Positions 8,260 to 17,927 are shown, counted from the stretch's first letter. The stretch: 64,000 nucleotides of DNA from Paraburkholderia acidicola (GCF_002362315.1 NZ_MTZV01000004.1:1302001-1366000); one strand, 5' to 3'. The notes: generated by a model from the letters alone, not told the origin. Made by a program: numbers and translations.

Positions 8260-10674
8260 TTACGCTGCCCTTGTCTGCACTGTTGCTTTTGTCGTTCCCT
8301 GCAACGCTGCGCCGTGCGTCGTCTGCGGTCCTGCGTCGGGCGCTGCCGTATCGTCTGCGAGTTGAAGAAAGAGGATCGAGATCTGCGCGCCTTCGATCAC
8401 ATCGCCTGCCTTGAGCCGGTTGCGAATGTCGATACGCGCGCCGTGTTCATCGACGATCTTCTTGACCATCGCGAGACCGAGCCCTGTCCCTTTGGCCTTG
8501 GTCGTCACGTAAGGTTCGAATGCGCGTGTCAGTATGCGCGCGGGGAACCCCGAGCCGTTGTCCGTCACGGTCAGCCGAACCGCGATGCGCACCTTTCCTT
8601 CCGCGTCGGGGTCGCCATATTCTACTGTCCTCGTCTCCAGCAACACGCGCGGCTCCGCAATCTCGGCCACGGCGTCCTGCGCGTTCTGCAGCAGATTGTG
8701 GATCACCTGCCGCAATTGCGTCGCGTCGCCGCGAATGACCGGCAACTCCGCCAGCTCCACCGCAATCGCACTCTTGCCTTCCTCGATCCCGTACAACGTC
8801 ATCACTTCGCTGACCAGATCGTTGAGCTGCAGGTTCGCCAGTACCGCGGGCGGCGTGCGTGCGTAGTCGCGGAAATTGTCGACCATCTGCTTCATCGCCG
8901 CGACCTGGTTGACGATCGTGGTCGCGCCACGCTTCAACACATCCGCATCCGATGGCCCGAGCTTGTCCGCGAGCTTCATCTGCAACCGTTCCGCCGACAG
9001 CTGGATCGGTGTGAGCGGATTCTTGATTTCATGCGCCAGACGTCGTGCCACTTCGCCCCACGCAATCGAACGCTGCGCGGAAATCACGTCGGAGATATCG
9101 TCAAAGACGACCACATAGCCCGACGTTTGCACATCGGCTACATCGCCTTCGGTCGCGGCGAAGAGCCGGGCACCGCGCACGAGCAACGTCAACGGATCGG
9201 TTTCGCCGGGCACTTCCACCGAAAACTGCTGCTGCCAGTGGCCGCGGTCGTCGCCGTCGCGGCTCGCCGCTTCGCGGTCCGCGAACGCCTTGCGCACCAT
9301 CGCGCCGAAGTCGGCCAGCACGCCGATGCGATCGAGCGCCGAACCGAGTACCGCCTGGAACTGCTGGCGGAAAATCCGCTCGGCGCCGCGGTTCGCGGTG
9401 GTCAACCGGAACTGCCGGTCGAACACGAACACCCCGGCCGTGAGGTTCGCGAGAATACTTTCGAGGTAGGCCTTCGAATGCTCGAGCGCGATGCGGTTGT
9501 TCTCGACCGCGGCGCGCGCCTCGGAGAGCTGCCGGGTCATCGCGTTGAACGACTGGGTCAGGAAGCCGAGTTCATCGCGCGACTTGATTTCACGTTTGGG
9601 CGTGTAGTCGCCCTCGGTCACTTCCTTCGTCCCCTGCGCGAGCAGGAACAGCGGCCGCGCGAGCTGATTGCCGAGCGCGAGCGCGATCATCATCGCGATG
9701 AAGGTCGCGAGAAACAGCGCGAGCGTCAGCGTACCGATGTACATCTTGCGCAGACCCGTGCGGCCGAGCGACTTCTCCTGATACTCGCGATACGCGCGCT
9801 GCACTGCATCGGCATTGCGCGCAAGCGTCGGCGAGACCGGCTGTGTAAGCTGCAGGAAACGCTCGACGGGCTGCAGCAGCGCCGCGTTCGAATCCGGAAT
9901 GAGCGTCACGACGCGCAGCCGCAGCGCGCCTTTCGGACCGTGCGCGGCCGGGTCGCCGTCCACTTCGCCTTCGATAGCCGCGTAACCGTGACCGCGCGCC
10001 TGATCGATCATCATCTGGGTCGGCACGTCGCTTGGCAGCAGCGTCGAGTAATTGCTCGACGCCTGCGCGACGACGCGCATGCCTGGCGTCGCGCCCGACA
10101 TACTGGGCGGCGCAGGCGCGACGATGGTCGCGTCCTGCACGCTGAACTGGTCGCGCAACCGCAGCAGTGTGAGCGTCGTGCCTGGCGCATCGGCGCTCGC
10201 GATCTGTTCGGCCATCAACCGGGCCTTCGTCTGCAGATCGGACAGCGATGCGTCGAGCATGCCGCGCCCGAGATTCAGGCCCGACGTCAGCGCAGTCTCG
10301 ACGTTGACGTCGAACCACGACTCGATACTGCGCGACACGAACTGGTACGACACGACATAGATGATGCCGCCCGGCACCACGCCGACGAGCGCAAAGAAGA
10401 ATGCGAGCTTCGCGAGCAGCCGCGTGCCGAATTTCCCTCTGCGCAACCGCACGATGATGATGCCGACCAGCACCGTCACGATCAGCATGAAGATCAGCGC
10501 GACTGCGATGTTGGCCGCGTAAAGCCAGCCGTAGTAGCGATCGAAGAATTCGGTGTTCGCGCTGGCGGCGGCCAGCAGCACGAGTAGCAGCACGGCCGTT
10601 ACGCCGACCGTCGACACCAGCACGCGCGCGACGATGCTGCTCACACTGGTGACGCGGCGTACGCTATTTAGCAC
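8260..10674 (-). CDS. NtrY-like membrane sensor histidine kinase
   Basis: An 804-residue sensor kinase. Two or more N-terminal membrane segments (residues about 12-95) are followed by a periplasmic sensing region, another membrane segment near 330-355 and a HAMP-like linker. A PAS domain is near residues 400-500. The HisKA box HEIKNPLTPIQLSAERL supplies the phosphorylated His. The HATPase boxes are NLLQNAQDAV, DNGSGFP and KGTGLGLAMVKK. The start is a GTG at 10674, overlapping the last 11 bases of the DUF4390 gene, and the stop abuts the regulator gene, so the three are coupled. The signal sensed is unknown. Confidence 0.93.
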   Translation of the reverse strand: MLNSVRRVTSVSSIVARVLVSTVGVTAVLLLVLLAAASANTEFFDRYYGWLYAANIAVALIFMLIVTVLVGIIIVRLRRGKFGTRLLAKLAFFFALVGVVPGGIIYVVSYQFVSRSIESWFDVNVETALTSGLNLGRGMLDASLSDLQTKARLMAEQIASADAPGTTLTLLRLRDQFSVQDATIVAPAPPSMSGATPGMRVVAQASSNYSTLLPSDVPTQMMIDQARGHGYAAIEGEVDGDPAAHGPKGALRLRVVTLIPDSNAALLQPVERFLQLTQPVSPTLARNADAVQRAYREYQEKSLGRTGLRKMYIGTLTLALFLATFIAMMIALALGNQLARPLFLLAQGTKEVTEGDYTPKREIKSRDELGFLTQSFNAMTRQLSEARAAVENNRIALEHSKAYLESILANLTAGVFVFDRQFRLTTANRGAERIFRQQFQAVLGSALDRIGVLADFGAMVRKAFADREAASRDGDDRGHWQQQFSVEVPGETDPLTLLVRGARLFAATEGDVADVQTSGYVVVFDDISDVISAQRSIAWGEVARRLAHEIKNPLTPIQLSAERLQMKLADKLGPSDADVLKRGATTIVNQVAAMKQMVDNFRDYARTPPAVLANLQLNDLVSEVMTLYGIEEGKSAIAVELAELPVIRGDATQLRQVIHNLLQNAQDAVAEIAEPRVLLETRTVEYGDPDAEGKVRIAVRLTVTDNGSGFPARILTRAFEPYVTTKAKGTGLGLAMVKKIVDEHGARIDIRNRLKAGDVIEGAQISILFLQLADDTAAPDAGPQTTHGAALQGTTKATVQTRAA

Positions 10675-11254
10675 GTTCGGTCACCGTGAAGGTAAAGCGT
10701 TTCCAGTCGGAAACGAGATTCCAGTCGCGGTTGTTGACCGCGTCGATCTGGAACGGCTTGGGCATCAGTGCGACATCAAGCTGCATGCGCACCGATGCGG
10801 TATAGGTTTCGCCGGCATGCACGTCGTTACGTTCGATCACGTGCCAGGACGTGATGTGCTTGATCACGGCGAGCGCGTCGCTGAGCGTCGGGAAGCCCTG
10901 CTGCAGGCCGCCACTCGACACGCGATATTCGCGCGTGAGCGGCTGGAACGACAGCCGGATGCTCTGCGACACGCTCACGGGCTGCTCGTCGAACCAGTAC
11001 CAGCGTGGGCGGCTCAATTCGAAATCGGTGGTGAAGTACAGCGGAATGCCGCGATTGACCGCGTCTTCGAGGCTGCTGTTCAGCTCGAAGTCGAACCGGG
11101 CATCGAGCGCCCAGCCATTGCCGTCAGATTGCAGCGACGCACGTTGTACGGCGATCGAATCGGCGCGCGCCTGACCGGCTGCGGTCAGGCAAACGGCCAG
11201 CGCAAACCAGAGCACGGCCGCAAGCCGAAGCGGAAAGAAGCGTTTGATGATCAC
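10664..11254 (-). CDS. DUF4390 protein, probably exported
   Basis: A 196-residue protein with an N-terminal signal sequence ending near GQARAD (residues about 25-32) and a mainly beta-strand remainder. It contains the segments PLYFTTDFELSRPRWYWFDE and YRVSSGGLQQGFPTLSDAL, typical of the DUF4390 family. The start is a GTG that overlaps the rsmB stop as GTGA. Its own end overlaps the kinase start by 11 bases. The tight coupling to the NtrY/NtrX-like pair suggests it belongs to that signalling system, for instance as a periplasmic partner, but no function has been established from sequence. Confidence 0.85.
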   Translation of the reverse strand: MIIKRFFPLRLAAVLWFALAVCLTAAGQARADSIAVQRASLQSDGNGWALDARFDFELNSSLEDAVNRGIPLYFTTDFELSRPRWYWFDEQPVSVSQSIRLSFQPLTREYRVSSGGLQQGFPTLSDALAVIKHITSWHVIERNDVHAGETYTASVRMQLDVALMPKPFQIDAVNNRDWNLVSDWKRFTFTVTERAK

Positions 11255-12675
11255 CGTTTCTGAAAGCGCGCGTAGAAGAATCCGTCGTGGTCAGCGTGCT
11301 GGCCGGTGGAATGCCCAGCCAGGGAACCGGCCGATGCGTCGGCGGGCACGCGGGCAGCCGCGGGCAGCAGTTGCCCCGGCGCGTCCAATCGTACCGCATC
11401 CGGGTAGAGGTTTCCAAACCACTGTGCCTGCAGCTCGCCCTCTTCGGGGAAGATCGAACACGTGACGTAGAGCAGTTCTCCGCCCGTTTTCAGCAGCGGC
11501 CAGAGTGCCTGCAGGATGCGGCGCTGTTCGGCCACGAGCGCGGAGATGTCGGATGGGCGGCGCAGCCAGCGGATGTCCGGATGCCGGCGCACGATGCCCG
11601 AAGCCGAGCACGGAACGTCGGCAAGAATCCGGTCGAACGGTTCGCCGTCGTGCCACGCGGTGGCGTCGCCTGCATCGCCGATGCGGATTTCCGCGTCGAG
11701 CTGCAAACGCTGCAGGTTTTCGCCGATGCGGCGTGCCCGTGACGCGTCGCTTTCGAGCGCGACGACGTCGACATCGGCAAGTTCGAGCAGATGTCCGGTC
11801 TTGCCGCCGGGCGCCGCGCAGGCGTCGAGCACGCGCATGCCGTCGCGCGCGTCGAGTAGCGGCGCGGCGAGTTGCGCGCCGGCGTCCTGCACGGATACCA
11901 CGCCATCGGCGAAACCGGGAATGCGTTCGACCGGGGTCGGCGTGGCGAGTCGCACCGCATAGGCGCCCACGTGGGTCGCGGCGATGCCCTGGTCGCGCAG
12001 CATCTGTAGATAGGCATCGACGGTGGAGCGGCGCGGATTGACCCGCAGCGTCAGCGGACCCTGCACGTTACCGGCTGCGAGCACCTCCTGCCATGCGTCG
12101 GGCCACGCGCGCCGGACTGCATCGAGCCACCACGACGGGTAATTCCAGCGCGCTACCTCGTCGGCCTGCAACGCGTCGAGAAGCGCTGCCCGCTCGCGCA
12201 GAAAGCCGCGCAGCACCGCGTTGACGAGCCCCTTTGCGAACACGAACTCACGCCGCGCGCCGATCGCGCTCACCGCCTGATCGACCACCGTGAACGGGGC
12301 ATAGGCCGCGGCGGCGCCCTCGTCGATAAGGAGCGCGAACGCACAGGCGAGCACGTCGGCCACATGCGGCGGCGGGGCCTTGTGCAGCCGTTGTGCGATC
12401 AGCCAGTCGGCGCTCGCGAGACGGCGCATCGTCGTGTAGGCGATGTCCTGCACCGCGCCGCGCGCGACAGCGGCGCCACTGTCCTTTGCAGACGAAAAAA
12501 GACTCTGCACGGCCGCTGGCAGCGCAGAACCGGCGCGTACGGCGCCGATTGCCTGAGCAGCGCTGTCGAGCGCGAAGCCGAGCGAGTCGGGGGCGAGATG
12601 CAATGCCGACAGGCGGTGTTCGCGCTCACGCGACGCCGGTTGGGAAGGGGAATGCTGGGAAGGCTTTCGGGTCAT
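11251..12675 (-). CDS. rsmB: 16S rRNA (cytosine-967-C5)-methyltransferase
   Basis: RsmB (Sun/Fmu) methylates C967 of 16S rRNA using S-adenosylmethionine. Residues about 30-170 form the NusB-like RNA-binding domain. The methyltransferase follows with SAM loop LDACAAPGGKTGHLLEL, motif IV DVPCSASGIVRRHPDI and the catalytic cysteine motif YVTCSIFPEEGE. The start at 12675 gives 474 residues beginning MTRKPSQHSP, a normal length. The longer frame to 12807 adds an unlikely Cys/Arg-rich segment. The ribosome site is weak. It overlaps the DUF4390 gene by 4 bases. In many proteobacteria it is near fmt and def, as here. Confidence 0.94.
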   Translation of the reverse strand: MTRKPSQHSPSQPASREREHRLSALHLAPDSLGFALDSAAQAIGAVRAGSALPAAVQSLFSSAKDSGAAVARGAVQDIAYTTMRRLASADWLIAQRLHKAPPPHVADVLACAFALLIDEGAAAAYAPFTVVDQAVSAIGARREFVFAKGLVNAVLRGFLRERAALLDALQADEVARWNYPSWWLDAVRRAWPDAWQEVLAAGNVQGPLTLRVNPRRSTVDAYLQMLRDQGIAATHVGAYAVRLATPTPVERIPGFADGVVSVQDAGAQLAAPLLDARDGMRVLDACAAPGGKTGHLLELADVDVVALESDASRARRIGENLQRLQLDAEIRIGDAGDATAWHDGEPFDRILADVPCSASGIVRRHPDIRWLRRPSDISALVAEQRRILQALWPLLKTGGELLYVTCSIFPEEGELQAQWFGNLYPDAVRLDAPGQLLPAAARVPADASAGSLAGHSTGQHADHDGFFYARFQKR

Positions 12676-12808
12676 GGAGAATGCGCGGGCAGGCCGCGCA
12701 GTGCGCGCGACACAAACGGGACATTGTAACGTGGCGAGCCTGGGCAGCCGCCCGATGCCGTTGCAGACACAGGCAGCATGCAAACGGCGGCAGACAACGT
12801 TGGCCAAT

Positions 12809-12836
12809 GAAAAAGCGAACCCTGAAGGCTCGCTTT
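12809..12836 (-). terminator. Rho-independent terminator of htpX
   Basis: On the minus strand AGCGAGCC pairs with GGTTCGCT (one G-T wobble) around a short loop and runs into TTTTTC. It lies about 50 bases behind the htpX stop and before rsmB. Confidence 0.75.
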
Positions 12837-12884
12837 CTCTAATGAGGCAGGCGCGGCGTGTCGCGCCGCCCGTCGACCGGCACC

Positions 12885-13742
12885 CTAGTCGAAGCGCCCG
12901 GTGCGCGCCATCTCCATGAGCCGGGCGACGCGTTCTTCGGTGGCGGGGTGCGTCGAAAACAGGTTCGCGATACCGCCGCTTGCGAGCGGATTCATGATCA
13001 TCATCTGCGCCGTGGCCGGGTGTGCTTCGGCGGTCGGGAACGGGACGCCGCTCGCGTAGCGATGGATTTTATCGAGCGCGCTGGCAAGCGCCTGCGGATC
13101 GCCCGAAATCTGCGCACCGCCGCGGTCCGCTTCGAATTCACGCGCACGCGAGATCGCCATCTGGATCAGCGCGCCGGCAATCGGCGCCAGCAGCGCAACA
13201 GCGATGCTCGCGATCGGGTTGGTCGCACGACCGTTCTCGTCACGACCGCCGAAGAACATCGCGAAGTTAGCCAACGCGGAGATCGCGCCGGCCATGGTCG
13301 CGGAGATCGTCGAGATCAGAATGTCGCGGTGCTTCACGTGCGCGAGTTCGTGTGCCATCACGCCGCGCATTTCGCGCTCGGACAGCACCCGCAGGATGCC
13401 GGTCGTAGCCGCTACCGCCGCATGCTCGGGGTTGCGGCCGGTCGCAAACGCGTTCGGTGCGTCTTCGTTGATCAGGTAGACACGTGGCATCGGCAGGTTG
13501 GCGCGCGTCGCGAGTTCGCGGACCATGCGGTAGAACTGCGGCGCGCTGGCCTCGTCGACTTCCTGCGCGTTGTACATACGCAGGACCATCTTGTCCGAGA
13601 ACCAGTAGGAAAAGAAATTCATACCGAGCGCGATCAGCAGCGCGAGCATCATGCCGCGCTGGCCGCCGATCATCCCGCCGATAACAACAAAAAGGGCCGT
13701 GATCGCGGCCATCAACACCGTGGTTTTGACCCAATTGAACAT
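12885..13742 (-). CDS. htpX: Membrane metalloprotease HtpX
   Basis: An inner-membrane zinc protease (M48) that degrades misfolded membrane proteins, with its active site on the cytoplasmic side. Two N-terminal membrane segments (residues about 5-55) are followed by the zinc motif HELAHVKHRD (HExxH) and two further hydrophobic segments. The downstream glutamate region is FEADRGGAQISGDP. The start MFNWVKTTV at 13742 has GGAG 8 bases upstream and gives 285 residues, the standard length. Transcribed in the same direction as its neighbours but with its own terminator. Confidence 0.96.
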   Translation of the reverse strand: MFNWVKTTVLMAAITALFVVIGGMIGGQRGMMLALLIALGMNFFSYWFSDKMVLRMYNAQEVDEASAPQFYRMVRELATRANLPMPRVYLINEDAPNAFATGRNPEHAAVAATTGILRVLSEREMRGVMAHELAHVKHRDILISTISATMAGAISALANFAMFFGGRDENGRATNPIASIAVALLAPIAGALIQMAISRAREFEADRGGAQISGDPQALASALDKIHRYASGVPFPTAEAHPATAQMMIMNPLASGGIANLFSTHPATEERVARLMEMARTGRFD

Positions 13743-13858
13743 GTTCGTTACTCCTTGCCTGGACACAGGCTCATATCTCGCGCCGTCTTCCAGGCAATAT
13801 GCTGGGGACGCCCGATTGTAAGCTTTCTGTTAGATATGGGCGCGCAAGGATAATTCAA

Positions 13859-14503
13859 TCATCGTGTTGCAGTAGCGAGCTTAACGCCAAGACCGACGAA
13901 CGCACTGCCGACCCCACGGTCCAGCCAGCGCTTCACGCCCGGCTTACCGGAAAAACGCTGCGTGACGCTGCCGGCAATCCACGCGACGAAGCTGTTCCAC
14001 ACCATGCTCATCGCGACGAACACGAGCCCGAGCGTGAGAAAGGCCCATGCCTTGTGATCGCTCGCGGTCGTGACGAACTGCGGGAAGAACGAGACGAAGA
14101 ACAGCACGACCTTCGGGTTCAGCACGTTGGTCCAGAAGCCTTGCAGGAACAGTTGCCGCAGCGATTTCGGCGCGCCGGCGGCCTGCGCTGCGGTTCCCGC
14201 TACCGGTTTCGAGTCCGCTTTGGTGAGGATCAGGCGCACACCGAGGTAGATCAGATACATCGCGCCGACGAACTTGATCACCGTGAACGCGGTCGCCGAT
14301 GCCGCCAGTAGCGCCGTCAGCCCGAACGCACAGGCAAGCGAATGCACGCAGCAACCCGCCGATATACCGAGTGCCGAAATCAACCCAGCGCCACGGCCTT
14401 GAGCAACGCTGCGCCCAACGATATAAGCCGTATCGGGGCCGGGCGTCACGTTCAGCAGGAAAACGGCGACGACGAAAAATCCGAAATGGGTGATGCCGAG
14501 CAT
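13859..14503 (-). CDS. LysE/RhtB-family amino-acid exporter
   Basis: A 214-residue inner-membrane carrier with about six hydrophobic segments. The family signature NVTPGPDTAYIVGRSVAQGR near residues 18-37 and the GISAGCCVHSLA segment are typical of RhtB/LysE exporters of homoserine, threonine or related amino acids. The start at 14503 has GAGG 5 bases upstream. The longer frame to 14674 would run into fmt and is rejected. The substrate cannot be told from sequence. Confidence 0.9.
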   Translation of the reverse strand: MLGITHFGFFVVAVFLLNVTPGPDTAYIVGRSVAQGRGAGLISALGISAGCCVHSLACAFGLTALLAASATAFTVIKFVGAMYLIYLGVRLILTKADSKPVAGTAAQAAGAPKSLRQLFLQGFWTNVLNPKVVLFFVSFFPQFVTTASDHKAWAFLTLGLVFVAMSMVWNSFVAWIAGSVTQRFSGKPGVKRWLDRGVGSAFVGLGVKLATATR

Positions 14504-14544
14504 GAAAACCTCAGAGGCGGGCGCGCAGGCGCTTACTGTCCTGC

Positions 14545-15528
14545 TTATTGCTCGTCGGGAAGCTGGAAACGTTGTCCCGCAGCCAACGTGGAGCCGGCGA
14601 GAAATTCGCGTGCAGGCAGGCGCTTGCCGCCTGGCTTCTGCAGTTGCGTGAGTCGCAGCACGCCTTCGCCGCACGCTACCGCGACGCCTTCCGGCGCAAC
14701 CTCGACGATCGTGCCCGGTGTGGCGTCGCTGCGCATCTCGACCGGCGCAGCAGCCCAGATCTTCAGCGCCGTGCCGTCGAGCGTCGCCACACCGCCGGGG
14801 AACGGATCGAAAGCGCGCACCTGGCGGGCCAGCACCGCAGCGGGGCGGCGCCAGTCGAGTGTCGCTTCGTGCTTGCCGATCTTCGCGGCATAGGTGGCGC
14901 CGTCTGCAGGCTGCGGCACGGTGTGCAACCGGCCGCTACGTTCGAGTTCGGCCAGCGCCTCGACGATCAGCGTCGCGCCCGCCTGCGCGAGCCGGTCGTG
15001 CAGGGTCGCGGTCGTATCGTCGGGATGGATCGGCGTGCGCGCCTCGGAGATCATCGCGCCAGTATCGAGGCCGGCATCCATCTGCATCAGCGTGATGCCG
15101 GTCTGCGTGTCGCCGGCTTCGATCGCGCGATGGATCGGCGCGGCGCCGCGCCAGCGCGGCAACAGCGACGCGTGAATATTGATGCAGCCGTGCGGTGCGA
15201 TATCGAGCACTTCCTGCGGCAGTATCAGGCCGTAGGCGGCGACCACCATCACGTCGTGAGGCGTTGCCTGTAGCTGCTCGATGGCCGCAGTGGCTTCGGC
15301 GGGAAATTTGCCGGTACGCCGCAGCGATGGCGGCTGTGCAACGGCGAGCCCGTGTTCTTCGGCGAAGCGCTTGACGGGGCTGGCCTGCAGTTTCATCCCA
15401 CGGCCCGCGGGCCGGTCCGGCTGGGTCAGCACGAGCGGCACCGGAAAACCCGCCGCATGGATCGCAGCGAGCGCCGCTGCGGCAAATTCAGGGGTACCGG
15501 CAAAGACGACGCGCAGCGTATGACTCAT
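14545..15528 (-). CDS. fmt: Methionyl-tRNA formyltransferase
   Basis: Formylates initiator Met-tRNA from 10-formyltetrahydrofolate. The 327-residue protein has the N-terminal FAGTPEFAA fold, the formyl-THF/catalytic region CINIHASLLPRWRGAAPI with the HxSLLP motif, and MQMDAGLDTGAM. The smaller C-terminal Fmt_C domain begins near residue 205. The ATG at 15528 is chosen; a TTG 12 bases upstream is the only alternative and neither has a strong ribosome site. Placed directly after def, as in most bacteria. Confidence 0.97.
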   Translation of the reverse strand: MSHTLRVVFAGTPEFAAAALAAIHAAGFPVPLVLTQPDRPAGRGMKLQASPVKRFAEEHGLAVAQPPSLRRTGKFPAEATAAIEQLQATPHDVMVVAAYGLILPQEVLDIAPHGCINIHASLLPRWRGAAPIHRAIEAGDTQTGITLMQMDAGLDTGAMISEARTPIHPDDTTATLHDRLAQAGATLIVEALAELERSGRLHTVPQPADGATYAAKIGKHEATLDWRRPAAVLARQVRAFDPFPGGVATLDGTALKIWAAAPVEMRSDATPGTIVEVAPEGVAVACGEGVLRLTQLQKPGGKRLPAREFLAGSTLAAGQRFQLPDEQ

Positions 15529-15559
15529 GAGTGGAAGCAAAAGACGGGGTGGGCGCGCA

Positions 15560-16063
15560 TCACATCGCGTGAGCGAGTTTCTTCATTCGCGTCTTGATGC
15601 GGCTCTGCTTCAGCGGCGACAGATACTCGACGAACACGTGGCCCAGCAGGTGATCCATCTCGTGCTGGATGCACACCGCAAGCAAGCCCTCGCAGTCGAC
15701 CTCGAAGCTCTCGCTCTTCTCGTTCAACGCCCGCACCCGCACCTTCTCGGCACGTTCGACGTCGTCGTAGATGCCCGGCACCGACAGACAGCCTTCTTCG
15801 GAGAGTTTCTTCTCGTCGCTCTTCCAGACGATTTCCGGATTGATGAACACGCGCAGTTCGTCGTGCGTCTCGGACACGTCGATCACGACGACGCGCTCAT
15901 GCACGTCGACCTGGGTTGCGGCGAGACCGACGCCGGGCGCGGCGTACATCGTTTCGGCCATGTCGGCGACCAGCCGGCGGATGCGGTCGTTGACCGTCTC
16001 GACGGGCTTCGCGACCTTGTAGAGCCGCTTGTCCGGGTAATTGAGGATGTTGAGTAAAGCCAT
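15560..16063 (-). CDS. def: Peptide deformylase
   Basis: Removes the N-formyl group from nascent proteins; a metal-dependent (Fe2+) cytoplasmic enzyme. All three class motifs are present in the 167-residue product: GVGLAATQ, EEGCLSVP and QHEMDHLLGHVF. The start MALLNILNYPD at 16063 matches the family. The frame continues upstream to 16204, but that part is unrelated. The first gene of the def-fmt minus-strand run, divergent from dprA. Confidence 0.97.
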   Translation of the reverse strand: MALLNILNYPDKRLYKVAKPVETVNDRIRRLVADMAETMYAAPGVGLAATQVDVHERVVVIDVSETHDELRVFINPEIVWKSDEKKLSEEGCLSVPGIYDDVERAEKVRVRALNEKSESFEVDCEGLLAVCIQHEMDHLLGHVFVEYLSPLKQSRIKTRMKKLAHAM

Positions 16064-16335
16064 ATTCGTGAAGTGAGTGATCCGGCTCTGCGATGCGGTG
16101 CGTTTCGATGCGGTTCTGCGGCGTGGGGCTGCGCTGACCGTTCGGCCAGCTTGTGAGCCCATCGCGGTACGCAGAGGATATGCGGGTGAACCAGTTCGGT
16201 TCAAAGCACCGCTTCATGCATGCACGCGCCGCCGCACGCAGTTTCGGAAATTCTTTGCCGGAGATTATTTCGGATGATGAAAATTTTAACATGGCCCTTC
16301 ACCGACCGCCCGACGCACCCGTGGGAGGGCCGCTA

Positions 16336-17493
16336 ATGCACGCACTGCCGATGACCGGCGATGAGCTCGCCGGCTGGCTCCGGCTCGCCATGGCAAAGGG
16401 GTTGAGTCCCACCGCGCTGCGCCTGTTGCTCGACACGTTTGGTCTGCCGGACGCGGTGCTGGGGCAGCCGTACGCGTCGCTTGTCGTGATCGCCGGCGAG
16501 GCCGCGGCCCGTGCGGCGCTCGCGGCCCCCGGTGCGGATTTTCCCGCCTATGTCGATACCGTGGGCGCGTGGTGCGAGGGGCCTGACAACGCGCTCGTGA
16601 CACTCGCCGATCCAGCCTACCCACCCATGCTGCTGACCATGCCCGATCCGCCGCCGCTGCTATATGTAAAAGGGCGAATCGACCGGTTGCACGTGCCGGG
16701 CATTGCTGTGGTCGGCAGCCGTAGTGCCACGCCGCAGGGTATCGAGGACGCGGAGCGCTTCGCGCGCACGTTTTCCGCGGCCGGCGTGGTCGTCGTGTCG
16801 GGGCTGGCGCTCGGTATCGACGGGGCGGCGCATCGCGGGGCACTTGCCGGGTCTGCCGGCACCGTCGCCGTGATCGGTACCGGCGCCGATCTCGTGTATC
16901 CGGCGGCCCACCATGCGCTCGCGCACCAGATCGTGCAGTCGGGCGCGATCATGACCGAATGGCCACTCGGTACACCCGCGCGCTCCGCCCATTTCCCGCA
17001 GCGCAACCGGCTGATCGCGGGGCTGGTCCGCGGCGTACTGATCGTCGAGGCCGCGATGCGCTCCGGCTCGCTGATCACCGCGCGGCTCGCGAACGAAATG
17101 GGGCGGGATGTTTTTGCGTTGCCGGGCTCGATTCACGCGCCGCTGTCGCGCGGCAGCCACCGAATGATCAAGCAGGGCGCCAAGCTCGTCGAAACCCCGG
17201 AGGAGGTGCTGGAGGAACTGGCGTTGAACGCGGCAACGGCAGTAACCGCGGTAACCGCCGATCAACCCGAGGGGTCGCCGCAAGGCGCGGCACCGGCCGG
17301 ATCCAGCCTCGCACCAGACGCGCAACGGCTGCTCGACGCACTCGGTCACGCGCCAGCGACACTTGAAATTCTGGCCGCCCGCACCGAAATGGACGACACG
17401 ACGCTGCAGAGCATGCTGCTACAGCTCGAGTTGGCGGGGCATCTGACGGTTCTGCAGGGCGGCCGGTTCATCCGGGCCCATCACGGACAATGA
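16336..17493 (+). CDS. dprA: DNA processing protein DprA (DNA uptake/transformation)
   Basis: DprA loads RecA on incoming single-stranded DNA during transformation. The Rossmann-like core shows VVGSRSATPQG, SGLALGIDGAAHRGAL, GTGADLVYPAAHHALA, RSAHFPQRNRLIAGL and EAAMRSGSLITARLA. A C-terminal winged-helix (DprA_WH/DML1-like) covers the last 65 residues. The ATG at 16336 has GGGAGG a few bases upstream, giving 385 residues. An in-frame ATG at 16291 (400 residues) is possible but has no ribosome site. Followed directly by a thioredoxin-like gene. Confidence 0.93.
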   Translation: MHALPMTGDELAGWLRLAMAKGLSPTALRLLLDTFGLPDAVLGQPYASLVVIAGEAAARAALAAPGADFPAYVDTVGAWCEGPDNALVTLADPAYPPMLLTMPDPPPLLYVKGRIDRLHVPGIAVVGSRSATPQGIEDAERFARTFSAAGVVVVSGLALGIDGAAHRGALAGSAGTVAVIGTGADLVYPAAHHALAHQIVQSGAIMTEWPLGTPARSAHFPQRNRLIAGLVRGVLIVEAAMRSGSLITARLANEMGRDVFALPGSIHAPLSRGSHRMIKQGAKLVETPEEVLEELALNAATAVTAVTADQPEGSPQGAAPAGSSLAPDAQRLLDALGHAPATLEILAARTEMDDTTLQSMLLQLELAGHLTVLQGGRFIRAHHGQ

Positions 17494-17549
17494 CCCGCCA
17501 TGCTACATTCGCGCCAAAAGCTCCCGCCTCCAGCACCCAAGGAACCGAC

Positions 17550-17927
17550 ATGCCCGCGCTGAACCTCGACACCGACCAGGACCGGATCGCCGAGCACGTC
17601 AATCACCCCGGCACGCTGTTCGTCGCGTGTCTGTGCGCCGAGTGGTGCGGTACCTGCCGGGATTACCGGGCGGCCTTCGATGCACTCGCCGACCGGCATC
17701 CGGAAGTCTGCTTTGCGTGGATCGACATCGAAAATCATGCCGACCGCTTCGACGACCTCGATGTGGAGAATTTTCCGACCATCCTGATCGAAGACGCGGT
17801 GACGACACGATTCTTCGGGACCGTATTGCCGCAGACGGCCATCGTAGAGCGGATGCTCGCTGATCTCACTGCGTTGCCCGGCGTGACCGGCGCACCGAAG
17901 TTGAGGCCGGCGCTGGCGGTTGCCTGA
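17550..17927 (+). CDS. Thioredoxin-family protein
   Basis: A 125-residue protein with a thioredoxin-like fold and active-site motif AEWCGTCRDY (CGTC instead of the CGPC of thioredoxin), followed by WIDIENHAD and the cis-proline loop VENFPTILI. It has no signal peptide, so a cytoplasmic dithiol role is expected. The ATG at 17550 is preceded by AAGGA. An in-frame ATG at 17490 overlapping the dprA stop is a less likely start. Probably co-transcribed with dprA. The substrate is unknown. Confidence 0.85.
   Translation: MPALNLDTDQDRIAEHVNHPGTLFVACLCAEWCGTCRDYRAAFDALADRHPEVCFAWIDIENHADRFDDLDVENFPTILIEDAVTTRFFGTVLPQTAIVERMLADLTALPGVTGAPKLRPALAVA

Noticed and set aside
8182..10587. Long open frame on the plus strand opposite the NtrY-like kinase
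   Set aside because: High-GC codon bias creates long antisense frames; its translation is Arg/His-rich without domains, while the minus strand has all kinase motifs.
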